Of a stretch of 64,000 bases of DNA, positions 17,117 to 26,389 are shown in pieces. Positions within the stretch are counted from its first letter, which is position 1. The number at the start of each line of letters is the position of its first letter. Below the pieces are notes generated by a model, which saw nothing but the letters and a program-made list of their open reading frames with translations, had not been told where the DNA came from and did no database searches. The stretch covers positions 186,001-250,000 of the forward strand of contig CAWGJF010000002.1 in the NCBI GenBank assembly GCA_963822905.1, read 5' to 3'. The stretch is from CAWGJF01 sp963822905 (GTDB taxonomy: Bacteria; Bacteroidota; Ignavibacteria; Ignavibacteriales; Ignavibacteriaceae). A program made the translations under genes and the position numbers.

Positions 17117-18589
17117 ATGAAAATTTCATCAATTTTCTATTCTCTTATTCTGCTTATACTTTTATCCACTAATTCTTATTCTCAAGTATCCGGTGAACCG
17201 TTCCATCCTGAAACCGCAAATGGTGCAAACTATATACATGCAACAGGTCACAGACTTTTGTGGGAAAATCCTGATAGTACTGTTTACAATATTATTTATT
17301 TTAGTTCTGATTCAACTCTGGTCGCTGAAATGGATTCAACTGCTTTACTCTATAATGGTTCTCCCTCAACGGCTTATGATACTATATATCTTAGTCCTGT
17401 AGAACCACTTGACTGGTATAAAAAATATTATTGGAGAATAGTTGAATTTTATAACTCAAGTTCAGTAACTGGACCTGTTTGGCAATTTAAAACAATGCAA
17501 AATCCTATTTGTGATTATTTTAATTTTTATGATGACTTTGAATCAGGGTTAAGCAACTGGACAGTAAGTAATGATGGCGGAACTTGTGTATGGGATCTTT
17601 CGACGCTGGCAAGACCATACTCAATGCCTCCAACTTCTTTTGGATATGTTTTAGCAGCCGATGCTGATCTATGCGGGAGTGGAACTTCAACACTTACTAC
17701 TATAACCTTGAATACTCCTTTATTCGGATCTGGGAGTGCAGTAATTATTGAATTTGATACTGATTGGAGAGTCAATGATTCTAATGACGAAGCATATGTT
17801 GAATTAAGTTCAGATGGGGGACAGAATTGGCAAATTGCATGGTCTCGGATTGGAGTAAGTGAAAGGAACTCACATGAGTTAATTAATTTCTCAATTTCCT
17901 TTGATAGTCTATTGGTCCGATTCAGAAGTGTACAACCGGCTTGGGATTGGTGGTGGGCTATTGATAAGTTAGATATCTTGAATGATTGTCCGTTAACGCA
18001 GTATTATCCACCTTATAATCTGAAGCTTCATACAAATTCGCAACCCTCGCCAAAAGTTGAATTGAACTGGTCCAGAGGTCAATTTGTGGATTTATTTAAT
18101 ATTTTACGAAAATCTGGATTGCCCGATGACTCATCAAATTATTCTTTGATAAGTTATGTTGATCCAAGTATTACAAATTTTACGGATACAACTATTGAAA
18201 GAAATCAAATATATACCTACAAAGTTTGTATGATGTATAGCGGGTGCAGCAACGAAGCAACTGTTTACATTCCGGATGTGATTACTAATGTGAATGAGTC
18301 CCAAACGGTTCCAAGGAACTTTGGTCTGAGTCAGAATTATCCAAATCCGTTTAATCCTACGACAAAGATCACTTATCAAATTGCGCAGTCTGGAATTGTA
18401 AGTTTGAAAGTTTATGATATTCTCGGAAGGGAAGTTGCAAAACTTTTAAATGAAGAAAAACCTGCGGGAAAATATGAAGTGAAATTTTCCGCCATAGGCT
18501 GAGGAAATAATTTGCCAAGTGGGATATATTTTTATCAGTTGAGAGCAGGAAGTTATATAGAAACCAAGAAAATGGTTCTGATGAAATAG
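17117..18589 (+). pseudogene. Secreted T9SS cargo protein interrupted by an in-frame TGA in its sorting domain
   Basis: The ORF has a signal peptide (residues 1-23, ending SYSQ), a fibronectin-like part, a choice-of-anchor J-like jelly-roll domain (about residues 135-290, 'DDFESGLSNWTVSNDGG') and a T9SS type A sorting domain starting SQNYPNPFNPTTKI. Translation stops at TGA 18500-18502, but the same frame continues to TAG at 18587-18589 and encodes the rest of the domain (LPSGIYFYQLRAG ... KKMVLMK). GGA to TGA is one base. As read, the protein lacks the last sorting-domain strands and should not be secreted or anchored normally. Recent mutation or read error are the likely explanations; other genes here use TGA as a normal stop. 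Confidence 0.8.
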
Positions 18590-18596
18590 CTTTGTA

Positions 18597-18887
18597 CTAT
18601 TGTTCTAAAATCTTTTTAACTTGATCTAATTTTTGTTCTGCAATTAAAACAACATCTTTATTTTCTCCGGATTGCTTTGTTTTTATACCGCCTTCTTCAA
18701 TTTTTTTAATTGCTTCAGAAGCGAATTTTTCATTTTCAAATTTCAATTCTAGTAATGGAATTGGATGAATAGAAATGCTCCCGGATAAATTAACTCCGCA
18801 AACAGGGCAGGTTTCAGAATCAAAAATTAAACTGCTGTTAAATTCTTCTAAGTAATCAGCAAATTCTTCAATATTATCATCATTCAA
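18597..18887 (-). CDS. Small protein with one CPVCG zinc-knuckle half-site
   Basis: A 96-residue protein starting at TTG (18885-18887), preceded by AGGGGA at a workable distance. It begins with an acidic helix (NIEEFADYLEEF), has one CPVCG motif at about residues 27-31 in a hydrophobic context ('ETCPVCGVNLSGSISIHPIPLLELKF'), then an alternating helix/strand segment. Only one CxxC is present, so metal binding would need a dimer or a second site. Reading frame and codon use look normal. It is convergent with the T9SS gene, 8 bases apart. Family not recognised. Confidence 0.6.
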   Translation of the reverse strand: MNDDNIEEFADYLEEFNSSLIFDSETCPVCGVNLSGSISIHPIPLLELKFENEKFASEAIKKIEEGGIKTKQSGENKDVVLIAEQKLDQVKKILEQ

Positions 18888-19207
18888 AACATCTTCCCCT
18901 AAATGGTTTTTAATCTTGTATCAAAAAAATAAAAATAATTGATTAATTCAAGTATGTCGAAAAATGTCAGGTGGGGTTTTAATCTGTCCAAATTCAGGTT
19001 AAACTTTATCTCATTTCTATGCAATTTTTTAAATTTATACACTGTTGTGTCTGAATATTTAATAAAAACAGCATTTATAGATGGCATAGTAGTTGTATCG
19101 AAAAGAGAAGCATCATATGTTCTCTCCTTATAACCTCCGGATTTTGTCAGGTAATCCGGGGGTTTTTTTATTTAACTTTTTATTGATATCAAACGAAGGA
19201 ATGAAGA
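18888..19207. other. 320-base intergenic stretch with only doubtful short ORFs
   Basis: Nothing convincing is encoded here. On the minus strand a 62-codon ORF (18899-19087) has ordinary codon use but no ribosome site. Just upstream, a good one (taaggag) precedes ATGATG at 19111-19116, but that frame ends after 13 codons, and the adjacent frame reads open into the 62-codon ORF. On the plus strand a 64-codon ORF ends exactly at the foot of the terminator at 19134. Either a small RNA ending at that terminator or a decayed small gene would fit. Confidence 0.4.
19134..19169 (+). terminator. Strong plus-strand terminator without an obvious gene
   Basis: A 10-bp stem CCTCCGGATT (19134-19143) / AATCCGGGGG (19153-19162), with one G-T pair and a 9-base loop, is followed by TTTTTTT. 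It acts on plus-strand transcripts, but the nearest confident plus-strand gene ends at 18589 on the other side of an antisense gene. Confidence 0.85.
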
Positions 19208-20896
19208 TTACATTTCATACCTGGTATTAAGGCAGATACTAAAAGTACTGCCTTCACCTGGTTTGCTTTTGATTGTCAGTTTTGAACCATGTTTTTCAGC
19301 AATATCATTACACAAAAATAATCCAAGTCCGGTTCCTTTTTCTTTATTTGTCCCTGGTGTGGAAAAACTTTCATCAATTTTAAAAAGTTTATTAATACCC
19401 TCCTCAGATATTCCCACCCCTGTATCAGAAACACTTACTAATAATTTATCATCCTGGTCAGGTTCAGCTTTGATATTGACTCTGCCTCCGGGCTTTGTAA
19501 ATTTAATGGAGTTTGATACAAGATTATGAAATAAGGTCCTGAGCATCGGGTCATCTGCAAAAACTTTTTCATCCTGATTTATCTCATTAATTATTTCAAT
19601 GTTTTTAAGTTTAGCGTTTTGCAGAAGTGAGGAGATAACATCATTAATAAAATAATATAACCTGATCGAGGATATGCGAAATCTTTGCTTACCAATTTGA
19701 AGTCTACTCCAGTCAAGTAAATTTTCAGCCAGCGTGTGAATGCTGGAAATAGAACTATAAACTTCATCAATGTAAGATTTTTGTTCACCAATAGTAAGGT
19801 AATCAAATTCATTTTTAAGAATATTAACTAATCCAAGTAGACCGTTGAATGGTGAACGAATATCATGAGCAATTATAGAAAAAAATTTATCTTTGCTTGC
19901 ATTTAATTCTTGCAATTCATTTGAATATTTTTTTAATTCTTCTTCATTTCGTTTTTTGGTTATCGCAAATGCGATTTGTTCAGAAACATAGGTAAGTAAC
20001 TGTTTCTCTTCTTCACCATAAGTTGTTTTATCATTATAGTCCTGAACAACAATAACTCCGATAGGTTCATTATTAATTTTTAATGCAACACCAAGCCAGA
20101 TTTCCGAAGGCTGTCCAAGTAAGTCAGTTTCTCCTTCTTTTCTTAACCTGATATCTTCTTCAGCATCTATCAGGTGATTATCCCCGCAGCGAAGTATATA
20201 TTCTGTTAAACCTCTGCCAAGTTTTCTTTGTTTTGGCTGTGAATCGAATTCATCCACAAAATAGGGGAAGGAAATCATTTCCGAAATTTCATTGTAAAGC
20301 GCGATATAAAAGTTATCGGCTTTCATAAGTCCTTTTATAATACTATGGATTTCTTTGTATAATTCATTTATATCTTCAATAGTATTTACTGATTCGGAAA
20401 TTTTATAAAGAGCTTGTTGAACTTTCAGATTCTTAACTCGTTCAGTAATATCCTCTACTAAAGAAGCGACTCCGATTAATTCTCCATCATCATTTACAAG
20501 TGGATTATTATACCATTCACAAGTTATTATTTTGCCATCCTTACGAAGATTTTTGTTGGTGCTTCTTCTGCCGCCTTCCCTGGAAAGTAATTGTTCAAAA
20601 AGCTGATTGATGTAACTTTTATCTGATGATAATACTATCAGACCAAGTGCTGATTTATTTTTGGCTTCTTCTTCTGAGTATCCAAAAATTCTTTCTGCGG
20701 ATGGATTCCATTTTACAACATTAAAATTGGTATCCCATTCAATGACAGCAAGGGGAGTTTGTTCAAAATGAAGATTTAAACGAAGTTGATTTTCAGTATT
20801 TAAATCATTTTGTTGTGAAAAGTCTTTCCCCCTTTTCATCTTGAATATTTGAGAATCAGTTCTGGTGCCGATTACCCCTAAAGGATCATTCATCAA
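19208..20896 (-). CDS. Soluble PAS-GAF sensor histidine kinase
   Basis: A 562-residue kinase with no membrane segment. A PAS domain (about residues 45-155, 'TPLAVIEWDTNFNVVKWNPSAERIFGYSEEEA', PAC 'GVASLVEDITER') is followed by a GAF domain (about residues 165-315), a HisKA dimerisation helix with the phosphoaccepting His in FFSIIAHDIRSP (about residue 341) and an HATPase with intact N box (HNLVSNSIKFT), G1 (DTGVGIS) and G2 (GTGLGLFLC). It is a complete cytosolic kinase. The closest receivers in the window are not adjacent. The ATG start used gives a short unstructured leader before PAS. Confidence 0.9.
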   Translation of the reverse strand: MMNDPLGVIGTRTDSQIFKMKRGKDFSQQNDLNTENQLRLNLHFEQTPLAVIEWDTNFNVVKWNPSAERIFGYSEEEAKNKSALGLIVLSSDKSYINQLFEQLLSREGGRRSTNKNLRKDGKIITCEWYNNPLVNDDGELIGVASLVEDITERVKNLKVQQALYKISESVNTIEDINELYKEIHSIIKGLMKADNFYIALYNEISEMISFPYFVDEFDSQPKQRKLGRGLTEYILRCGDNHLIDAEEDIRLRKEGETDLLGQPSEIWLGVALKINNEPIGVIVVQDYNDKTTYGEEEKQLLTYVSEQIAFAITKKRNEEELKKYSNELQELNASKDKFFSIIAHDIRSPFNGLLGLVNILKNEFDYLTIGEQKSYIDEVYSSISSIHTLAENLLDWSRLQIGKQRFRISSIRLYYFINDVISSLLQNAKLKNIEIINEINQDEKVFADDPMLRTLFHNLVSNSIKFTKPGGRVNIKAEPDQDDKLLVSVSDTGVGISEEGINKLFKIDESFSTPGTNKEKGTGLGLFLCNDIAEKHGSKLTIKSKPGEGSTFSICLNTRYEM

Positions 20897-21118
20897 ATCA
20901 GCCGGGTAGATGTTATTTATGGATTTTTTCTTTTACAATATCTCTTACCAGAAAAGTGCCAATTATTGAATGACAGAATGTGAGATCCTCTCCAATTCAG
21001 AGGAAATAATATCCACAATATCAGGAGAAAAAGTAATTTTTACTTGTTTCCTGTCTTTATATTCGAAATTCGTTTATATATATTTGCAATTCAATTTTTC
21101 AAAGAAAAGATTACAAAA
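20897..21118. other. Divergent intergenic region with a possible decayed minus-strand ORF
   Basis: The region separates the divergent kinase and helicase genes. On the minus strand one frame reads KQVKITFSPDIVDIISSELE and onward, then hits TAA, while a neighbouring frame continues GTFLVRDIVKEKIHK to a stop. It has no start codon. It could be a decayed small gene; the evidence is weak. Confidence 0.25.
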
Positions 21119-23302
21119 ATGGTGGATTTAAAAGTTCTGAATAAAGATCAAAAAGAAGCAGTTGAATATGTAAGCGGTCCTCAAATAATTGTTGCAGGTG
21201 CCGGATCTGGAAAAACCAAAGTTCTTACATATAAAATAGCTTATTTGATCTCAAAAGGGTATAAACCCGAGTCAATTTTAGCTCTTACATTTACTAATAA
21301 GGCTGCAAATGAGATGAAAGCCCGGATTAAGGAGCTTATTGGTAAAAAAGCAGATAATTTGTGGATGGGTACATTCCATTCAATTTTTGCGCGTATTCTT
21401 CGAAGCGAGGCAAAACAAATTGATTATGAAAGTAATTTTTCGATTTATGATACAGAAGATTCACTTTCACTTGTAAATAACATTCTGACTAATTTAAATA
21501 TTGATATCGAAGGAGTGACTCCAAATTCAGTAAGGCACAGGATAAGTTTTCTTAAAAACCATATGATTATGCCTGCTGAATATGTAAAGAATCATTCAAA
21601 ATCTCCCGTTGAAAGAAAGATTGGTGAAGTTTTTACTGAGTTTCAAAAAAGATTAGTTGCAAATAATTCAATGGACTTTGAAGATTTGTTACTTAAGCCA
21701 ATTGAATTGTTCAATTCAAAACCACAAGTCCTTCAAAAATACCGCAAAAAATTTCGTTATATCCTTGTCGATGAATTTCAGGATACTAATAAAGCGCAGT
21801 ATGAAATATTAAAACTATTGGTATCAAGGAATTGTAAAATTGCTGTTGTTGGAGATGATGCACAAAGTATATACAGTTGGCGTGGCGCAAACCTGGATAA
21901 CATGAAAGATTTCCAGAAGGAATTTAAAAAACATAAAATTTTCAGGCTGGAACAAAACTATAGGTCCACAAAAACTATTTTAGCTGCAGCAGATTCGGTA
22001 ATAAAAAACAATAAAGGCCAAATAACAAAAACTTTGTGGACTGAGAATAACGATGGTGAACAGTTAACCTTGGTTAAGTGTGCAGATGAAAAAGATGAAG
22101 CATTTCAGCTGGCTAAGTATATCAAAAAAGAAATTAGCAAGAAGAAATTAACCTATAAAGATTTTGCAATTCTTTACCGAACGAATGCTCAGTCACGTGC
22201 ACTTGAAGATATTTTCAGAAGAGAAAAAATTCCTTATACCATTATTGGCGGAGTAGAATTTTACAGGAGAAAAGAAGTTAAAGACATTGTTGCATATTTA
22301 CGTGTACTTGCAAACCAGGATGATGAAGAAAGCTTGTTGAGAATTATGAATTTTCCGCAAAGAGGGATCGGCAATACAACTATTACCAGGATGATCGCCT
22401 TTGCTCGTAAACATAATCTTACTTTATATCAAACGATGGCAAGAGTTTTCGAAGTCATTGATATAAAGGAAAGAATTCAAAAAAATGTTAAAGGATTCAG
22501 AATATTACTTGAAAAATACACCGGATTAAAAGATAAACTTTCTGTTGGTGAATTATCTCGTGCACTTGTAGATGAACTGGGTTTGATCCGGATGTTTAAA
22601 AGTGAAAACACACAGGAATCAGCTCAAAGAATAGAAAATATAAATCAGTTATTAGCTGCGTTAAGTGAATTTTCAAATGAAAATAAAAATGCTAAACTAG
22701 AGACATTTTTAGAAGAGGTTTCTTTAGTCACTGATCTTGAGATGATGGGGGATGATAAAAATGTTGTTACATTACTAACCTTACACAGTGCTAAAGGATT
22801 AGAATTCCCGATTGTATTTATTTCAGGTCTAGAAGAAGAAATTTTTCCGATTGCAAACCGGTTTAATTCTGACGCATCTTTAGAGGAAGAAAGAAGACTT
22901 TTCTATGTTGGTGTTACAAGAGCGCAACAAAAGGTTTATCTTTCACATGCCCGTTCCCGGTACAGATTCGGCGAGGTTGCATACCAAAGCAGATCAAGAT
23001 TTATCGACGAACTTGACCCTGATACGGTTAATGAAATCAATGGTGGAATTGGCAGGAAAGGGAATAGAAAGACTAAAAAAGAAATTTACTATGAATATTT
23101 TGAAACTGTCGACTATACGGATTTTGATCAGGACAATAAGGATGTTAGACCTGGCAGCAGAGTAATGCATGATAAATTTGGTCTTGGAAAAGTAACTGAT
23201 GTAACAGGAACCGGTGACATGGTTAAAGCAACAGTTCAGTTTGAAGGAAACAATATTAAGCAACTTATGCTAAAGTTTGCTAAACTGAAGATTCTTAATT
23301 AG
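21119..23302 (+). CDS. pcrA: UvrD/PcrA-type superfamily 1 DNA helicase
   Basis: The ATG at 21119 gives an N-terminus MVDLKVLNKDQKEAVEY that matches UvrD/PcrA; the longer ORF adds an unrelated hydrophobic leader and was rejected. Motifs are complete: Walker A AGAGSGKT, Ia TFTNKAANEM, II DEFQDTN, III GDDAQSIYSWRGA, IV-V ('TLHSAKGLEFPIVFISGLEE') and VI (EERRLFYVGVTRA). The C-terminus ends in the Tudor-like RNA-polymerase-binding domain ('GSRVMHDKFGLGKVTDV'). The 727-residue length is typical. It unwinds DNA 3'-5' in nucleotide excision repair and in clearing conflicts with transcription. Confidence 0.95.
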   Translation: MVDLKVLNKDQKEAVEYVSGPQIIVAGAGSGKTKVLTYKIAYLISKGYKPESILALTFTNKAANEMKARIKELIGKKADNLWMGTFHSIFARILRSEAKQIDYESNFSIYDTEDSLSLVNNILTNLNIDIEGVTPNSVRHRISFLKNHMIMPAEYVKNHSKSPVERKIGEVFTEFQKRLVANNSMDFEDLLLKPIELFNSKPQVLQKYRKKFRYILVDEFQDTNKAQYEILKLLVSRNCKIAVVGDDAQSIYSWRGANLDNMKDFQKEFKKHKIFRLEQNYRSTKTILAAADSVIKNNKGQITKTLWTENNDGEQLTLVKCADEKDEAFQLAKYIKKEISKKKLTYKDFAILYRTNAQSRALEDIFRREKIPYTIIGGVEFYRRKEVKDIVAYLRVLANQDDEESLLRIMNFPQRGIGNTTITRMIAFARKHNLTLYQTMARVFEVIDIKERIQKNVKGFRILLEKYTGLKDKLSVGELSRALVDELGLIRMFKSENTQESAQRIENINQLLAALSEFSNENKNAKLETFLEEVSLVTDLEMMGDDKNVVTLLTLHSAKGLEFPIVFISGLEEEIFPIANRFNSDASLEEERRLFYVGVTRAQQKVYLSHARSRYRFGEVAYQSRSRFIDELDPDTVNEINGGIGRKGNRKTKKEIYYEYFETVDYTDFDQDNKDVRPGSRVMHDKFGLGKVTDVTGTGDMVKATVQFEGNNIKQLMLKFAKLKILN

Positions 23303-23366
23303 TTCCTTTCAAAATTAATTCCTTATCCAGATATTTAAAACTTATTATTTAAAGGAGTGAATGTTT

Positions 23367-24761
23367 ATGTCCATTGCGCCAAAGAAACTTGCCATACTCG
23401 TTGGTGGTGGTCCTGCACCGGGGATTAATAGTGTGATTGGCGCTGCTACAATTCGAGCCGAAGTTGAAGGGGTTGAAATTCTTGGAATAAAAGATGGCTT
23501 TAAATGGGTGATGGATGGAGATATTAATCATGCAAAAGAACTCACAATTCATAACGTCAGCCGAATCCACTTTCGTGGTGGATCATATATAGGAATCTCA
23601 AGAGCTAACCCGACTAAAGATCCGAAGAATTTAGAAAACACAGTTACCTCACTTCTCAGGTTGAATGTAGATAAACTAATCACAATCGGCGGTGACGATA
23701 CCGCTTTCAGTGCCCTCAAAGTAAATGAAATGGCTGCTGGTAGAATTAAAGTTGTACACGTACCAAAAACTATTGATAATGATCTTGATCTTCCTCACGG
23801 TATTCCTACTTTCGGATTTCAAACTGCAAGACACATTGGCGTTGAGGTTGTAAAAAATTTGATGGTTGATGCACAAACTACATCGCGATGGTATTTCATT
23901 GTGACAATGGGAAGAAAAGCCGGACATCTTGCTCTTGGTATCGGAAAAGCAACCGGCGCAACTCTAACTTTAATACCTGAAGAATTTCCTGACAAAAATG
24001 TAAAATTAAAACAGCTAGTGGATATTCTTGTCGGTTCAATCATTAAAAGGTTAAGCTATGGAAGATCTGATGGTACAGTAATTCTTGCGGAAGGACTTGT
24101 AGAAAAATTAAGTCATGATGATCTCGATCAATTGGTTAATATTGAAAGAGATGCTCACGATAACATTCGAATTGCAGAAATAAATTTTGGTGAGATACTT
24201 AAAACGAAAGTTCAGGAGAAATTAAAGGACTTTGGACTTAAGGCTACCATTGTTGCAAAGAATATCGGGTATGAATTAAGATGTGCCGATCCAATTCCAT
24301 TTGATATGGAATACACACGTGATCTTGGTTTTTCTGCTGCTCAGTTTATTTTAAATGGAGGGAGTGGTGCGATGGTTTCAATTCAAAACGGAAGGTTTGT
24401 TCCACTTTATTTTAATGATATTCTTGATCCTAAAACTAAAAAAACACGTGTTAGAATGGTGGACCCTAGTTCTGAATCATTTTACATTGCAAGAAGATAT
24501 ATGTTACGACTAAACCAAGCTGATTTTGACGATCCTCATGAGTTAGCAAAACTCGCTGCTACATCAAAATTATCAATAGATGATTTCAAAAATCATTTTT
24601 ATTATTTAATTAAGAACGATCTGCTGTATAAGAATCTAAATGAAGGTAAAATTCTACTGGCTACAAACGATAGTAATACTGTTTACAATGCACCAAATAA
24701 CATAGTTCCCGATCATAACAACATTGATGATATAGGCGGACCTAGAATTATACCTGAGTAG
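23367..24761 (+). CDS. pfp: Pyrophosphate-type 6-phosphofructokinase
   Basis: A PfkA-family protein of about 464 residues. Active-site residues indicate phosphoryl-donor choice: GGDDT (Asp where ATP enzymes have Gly, E. coli position 104) and PKTIDND (Lys where ATP enzymes have Gly, position 124) both point to PPi rather than ATP. MGRKAGHLAL and the later fructose-6-phosphate residues are present. The second ATG (23367) is preferred over 23361 because AAAGGAG then sits 9 bases upstream. A PPi enzyme makes this glycolytic step reversible. Confidence 0.88.
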   Translation: MSIAPKKLAILVGGGPAPGINSVIGAATIRAEVEGVEILGIKDGFKWVMDGDINHAKELTIHNVSRIHFRGGSYIGISRANPTKDPKNLENTVTSLLRLNVDKLITIGGDDTAFSALKVNEMAAGRIKVVHVPKTIDNDLDLPHGIPTFGFQTARHIGVEVVKNLMVDAQTTSRWYFIVTMGRKAGHLALGIGKATGATLTLIPEEFPDKNVKLKQLVDILVGSIIKRLSYGRSDGTVILAEGLVEKLSHDDLDQLVNIERDAHDNIRIAEINFGEILKTKVQEKLKDFGLKATIVAKNIGYELRCADPIPFDMEYTRDLGFSAAQFILNGGSGAMVSIQNGRFVPLYFNDILDPKTKKTRVRMVDPSSESFYIARRYMLRLNQADFDDPHELAKLAATSKLSIDDFKNHFYYLIKNDLLYKNLNEGKILLATNDSNTVYNAPNNIVPDHNNIDDIGGPRIIPE

Positions 24762-24765
24762 ATAG

Positions 24766-26358
24766 TTATTTTTTATAAACTTCGTGTTCAGTAGAAAAAT
24801 ATTCTTTAGTCATTTTCTTTAAGACACCAGACAAAAGAATAATTGCTATAAGATTTGGAAAAGTCATAAAACCAAGTGCTGCATCTCCAAAAGCCCAAAC
24901 AGCTTCCAACTGGGCAATCGCTCCAATAAAAACGAAAAAAACATAAATCCATTTGTATGGAAGCTGAGCCCGGTTTCCGAATAAATAATTTGCTGCCCGA
25001 TCACCATAAAAAGACCAGCTAATGGCAGTTGAAATGGCGAACAGTAAAACTGAAATGGTTACTATTTTATCTCCATAATTAAAAAGCCAACTCATTCCTT
25101 TTTTAAATGCGAATGATGTAAGCAAACTACTGTTATATAACTCACCTGTAAAATTTGGATCAATCCGACTAACAAAAAATTCAGTGTGATGCCATGCATC
25201 AGTAACAATAATTACCAAGCCTGTTAAGCTGCAGATCACTATTGTGTCAATGAACGGACCCAACATAGCTACTGTACCTTCACGCACAGAAAATTTTGTT
25301 TTAGCAGTAGAGTGCGCAATTGCCGCACTGCCTTGACCGGCTTCATTAGAGTAAAGCCCGCGTTTAATTCCCCAAAGCATTGTGTTTAACATTATCAAAA
25401 ATGATCCGCCTACAGCACCAGCTATTTGAGCGGGAGGATTAAATGCCATTTTAAAGATTAATTGAATGGCTGGAATAATTTCATTGAGATTAGCAACAAG
25501 AACAAGTAATGCGGCTGCCACATAAATTACGGCCATAAAAGGTGAAAGAAATCCTGTCACATTTCCAATGCGTCTTATTCCTCCTATGATTACCATACCA
25601 ACTAATGTAGCTAAAACAACTCCGTTAATTACCTGTTGAACTGATAAATCAAAACCAGTAAAGATGGTATGTTTTAAGGTAAGAAAACTAGTGGTGCCAA
25701 CAAGTTGTGACGCTTCAAAATAAATCTGGTCTGATACAGTAAATGATTGGATAGCATTTCCTGTTGCAAAAGAACAAATAACTGCGAAACAGGCAAAAGT
25801 AATAGCAAGCCATTTATATTTTGATCCCAAACCTTTTTCTATAGTATACATAGGCCCACCTGCTGTGAAACCATATTTATCAATTTCACGATATTTAAGT
25901 GCGAGAGTTGATTCGGCAAATTTAAGAGCTGTTCCGAAAAAAGCAGTTACCCACATCCAGAACATTGCTCCTGGTCCACCATAATAAATTGCCGTAGCGA
26001 CTCCAGCAATATTTCCGATTCCAACTGTTGCTGAAAGTGCAGTTGCTAAAGCTCTGAAGTGATTTAAGTCGCCTTCATCTTCCGGGTTATCATAAATTCC
26101 ACGGGTAACTTTAATTCCATGAAGAAAATATCTAATTTGAGGAAAACCAAGTTTGAGGGTTACAAATATTCCAGTACCAACCAGCGCAATGATCATTAAT
26201 GGAATTGAACCAAGTGGCAAGTCGACAGAAGGAAGGTTTGCTATAAAATCAAAATTGCCGGGGAATGCCCAGACTGATTCATAGAATGAGATCCCTCCAA
26301 CAATCAAAATCACAATTATGATTGAAAATAAAATAAGACCAGCAATTGATCTGCTCAT
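24766..26358 (-). CDS. Sodium:alanine symporter family transporter (AGCS)
   Basis: A 530-residue protein with 11 or so transmembrane segments. The family signature 'ATALSATVGIGNIAGVATAIYYGGPGAMFWMWVTAFFGTALKFAESTLALKYRE' is present, with 'GIKRGLYSNEAGQGSAAIAHSTAKT' in the second half. These identify an AGCS (DagA/AlsT-like) sodium-coupled alanine/glycine transporter in the inner membrane. An N-terminal hydrophobic segment plus a short periplasmic loop precedes the core, slightly longer than usual. It is convergent with pfp (5 bases apart) and lies 31 bases after the NSS symporter gene, so the two transporters are probably co-transcribed. Confidence 0.92.
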   Translation of the reverse strand: MSRSIAGLILFSIIIVILIVGGISFYESVWAFPGNFDFIANLPSVDLPLGSIPLMIIALVGTGIFVTLKLGFPQIRYFLHGIKVTRGIYDNPEDEGDLNHFRALATALSATVGIGNIAGVATAIYYGGPGAMFWMWVTAFFGTALKFAESTLALKYREIDKYGFTAGGPMYTIEKGLGSKYKWLAITFACFAVICSFATGNAIQSFTVSDQIYFEASQLVGTTSFLTLKHTIFTGFDLSVQQVINGVVLATLVGMVIIGGIRRIGNVTGFLSPFMAVIYVAAALLVLVANLNEIIPAIQLIFKMAFNPPAQIAGAVGGSFLIMLNTMLWGIKRGLYSNEAGQGSAAIAHSTAKTKFSVREGTVAMLGPFIDTIVICSLTGLVIIVTDAWHHTEFFVSRIDPNFTGELYNSSLLTSFAFKKGMSWLFNYGDKIVTISVLLFAISTAISWSFYGDRAANYLFGNRAQLPYKWIYVFFVFIGAIAQLEAVWAFGDAALGFMTFPNLIAIILLSGVLKKMTKEYFSTEHEVYKK

Positions 26359-26389
26359 TGTAATTTAATTTTAGTTAATAAAATTTAAT

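Noticed and set aside
18500..18502. TGA read as selenocysteine or glycine (alternative code)
   Set aside because: Many other genes in the window end at TGA in normal places, no SECIS-like stem was seen after this codon, and one substitution explains it.
18939..19133. 64-codon plus-strand ORF
   Set aside because: It ends neatly at a terminator but has no ribosome site, no recognisable domain and a composition expected of AT-rich noise.
21044..21118. Longer N-terminus of the UvrD/PcrA helicase
   Set aside because: The extra 25 residues are hydrophobic and unlike the family; the ATG at 21119 gives the normal N-terminus.
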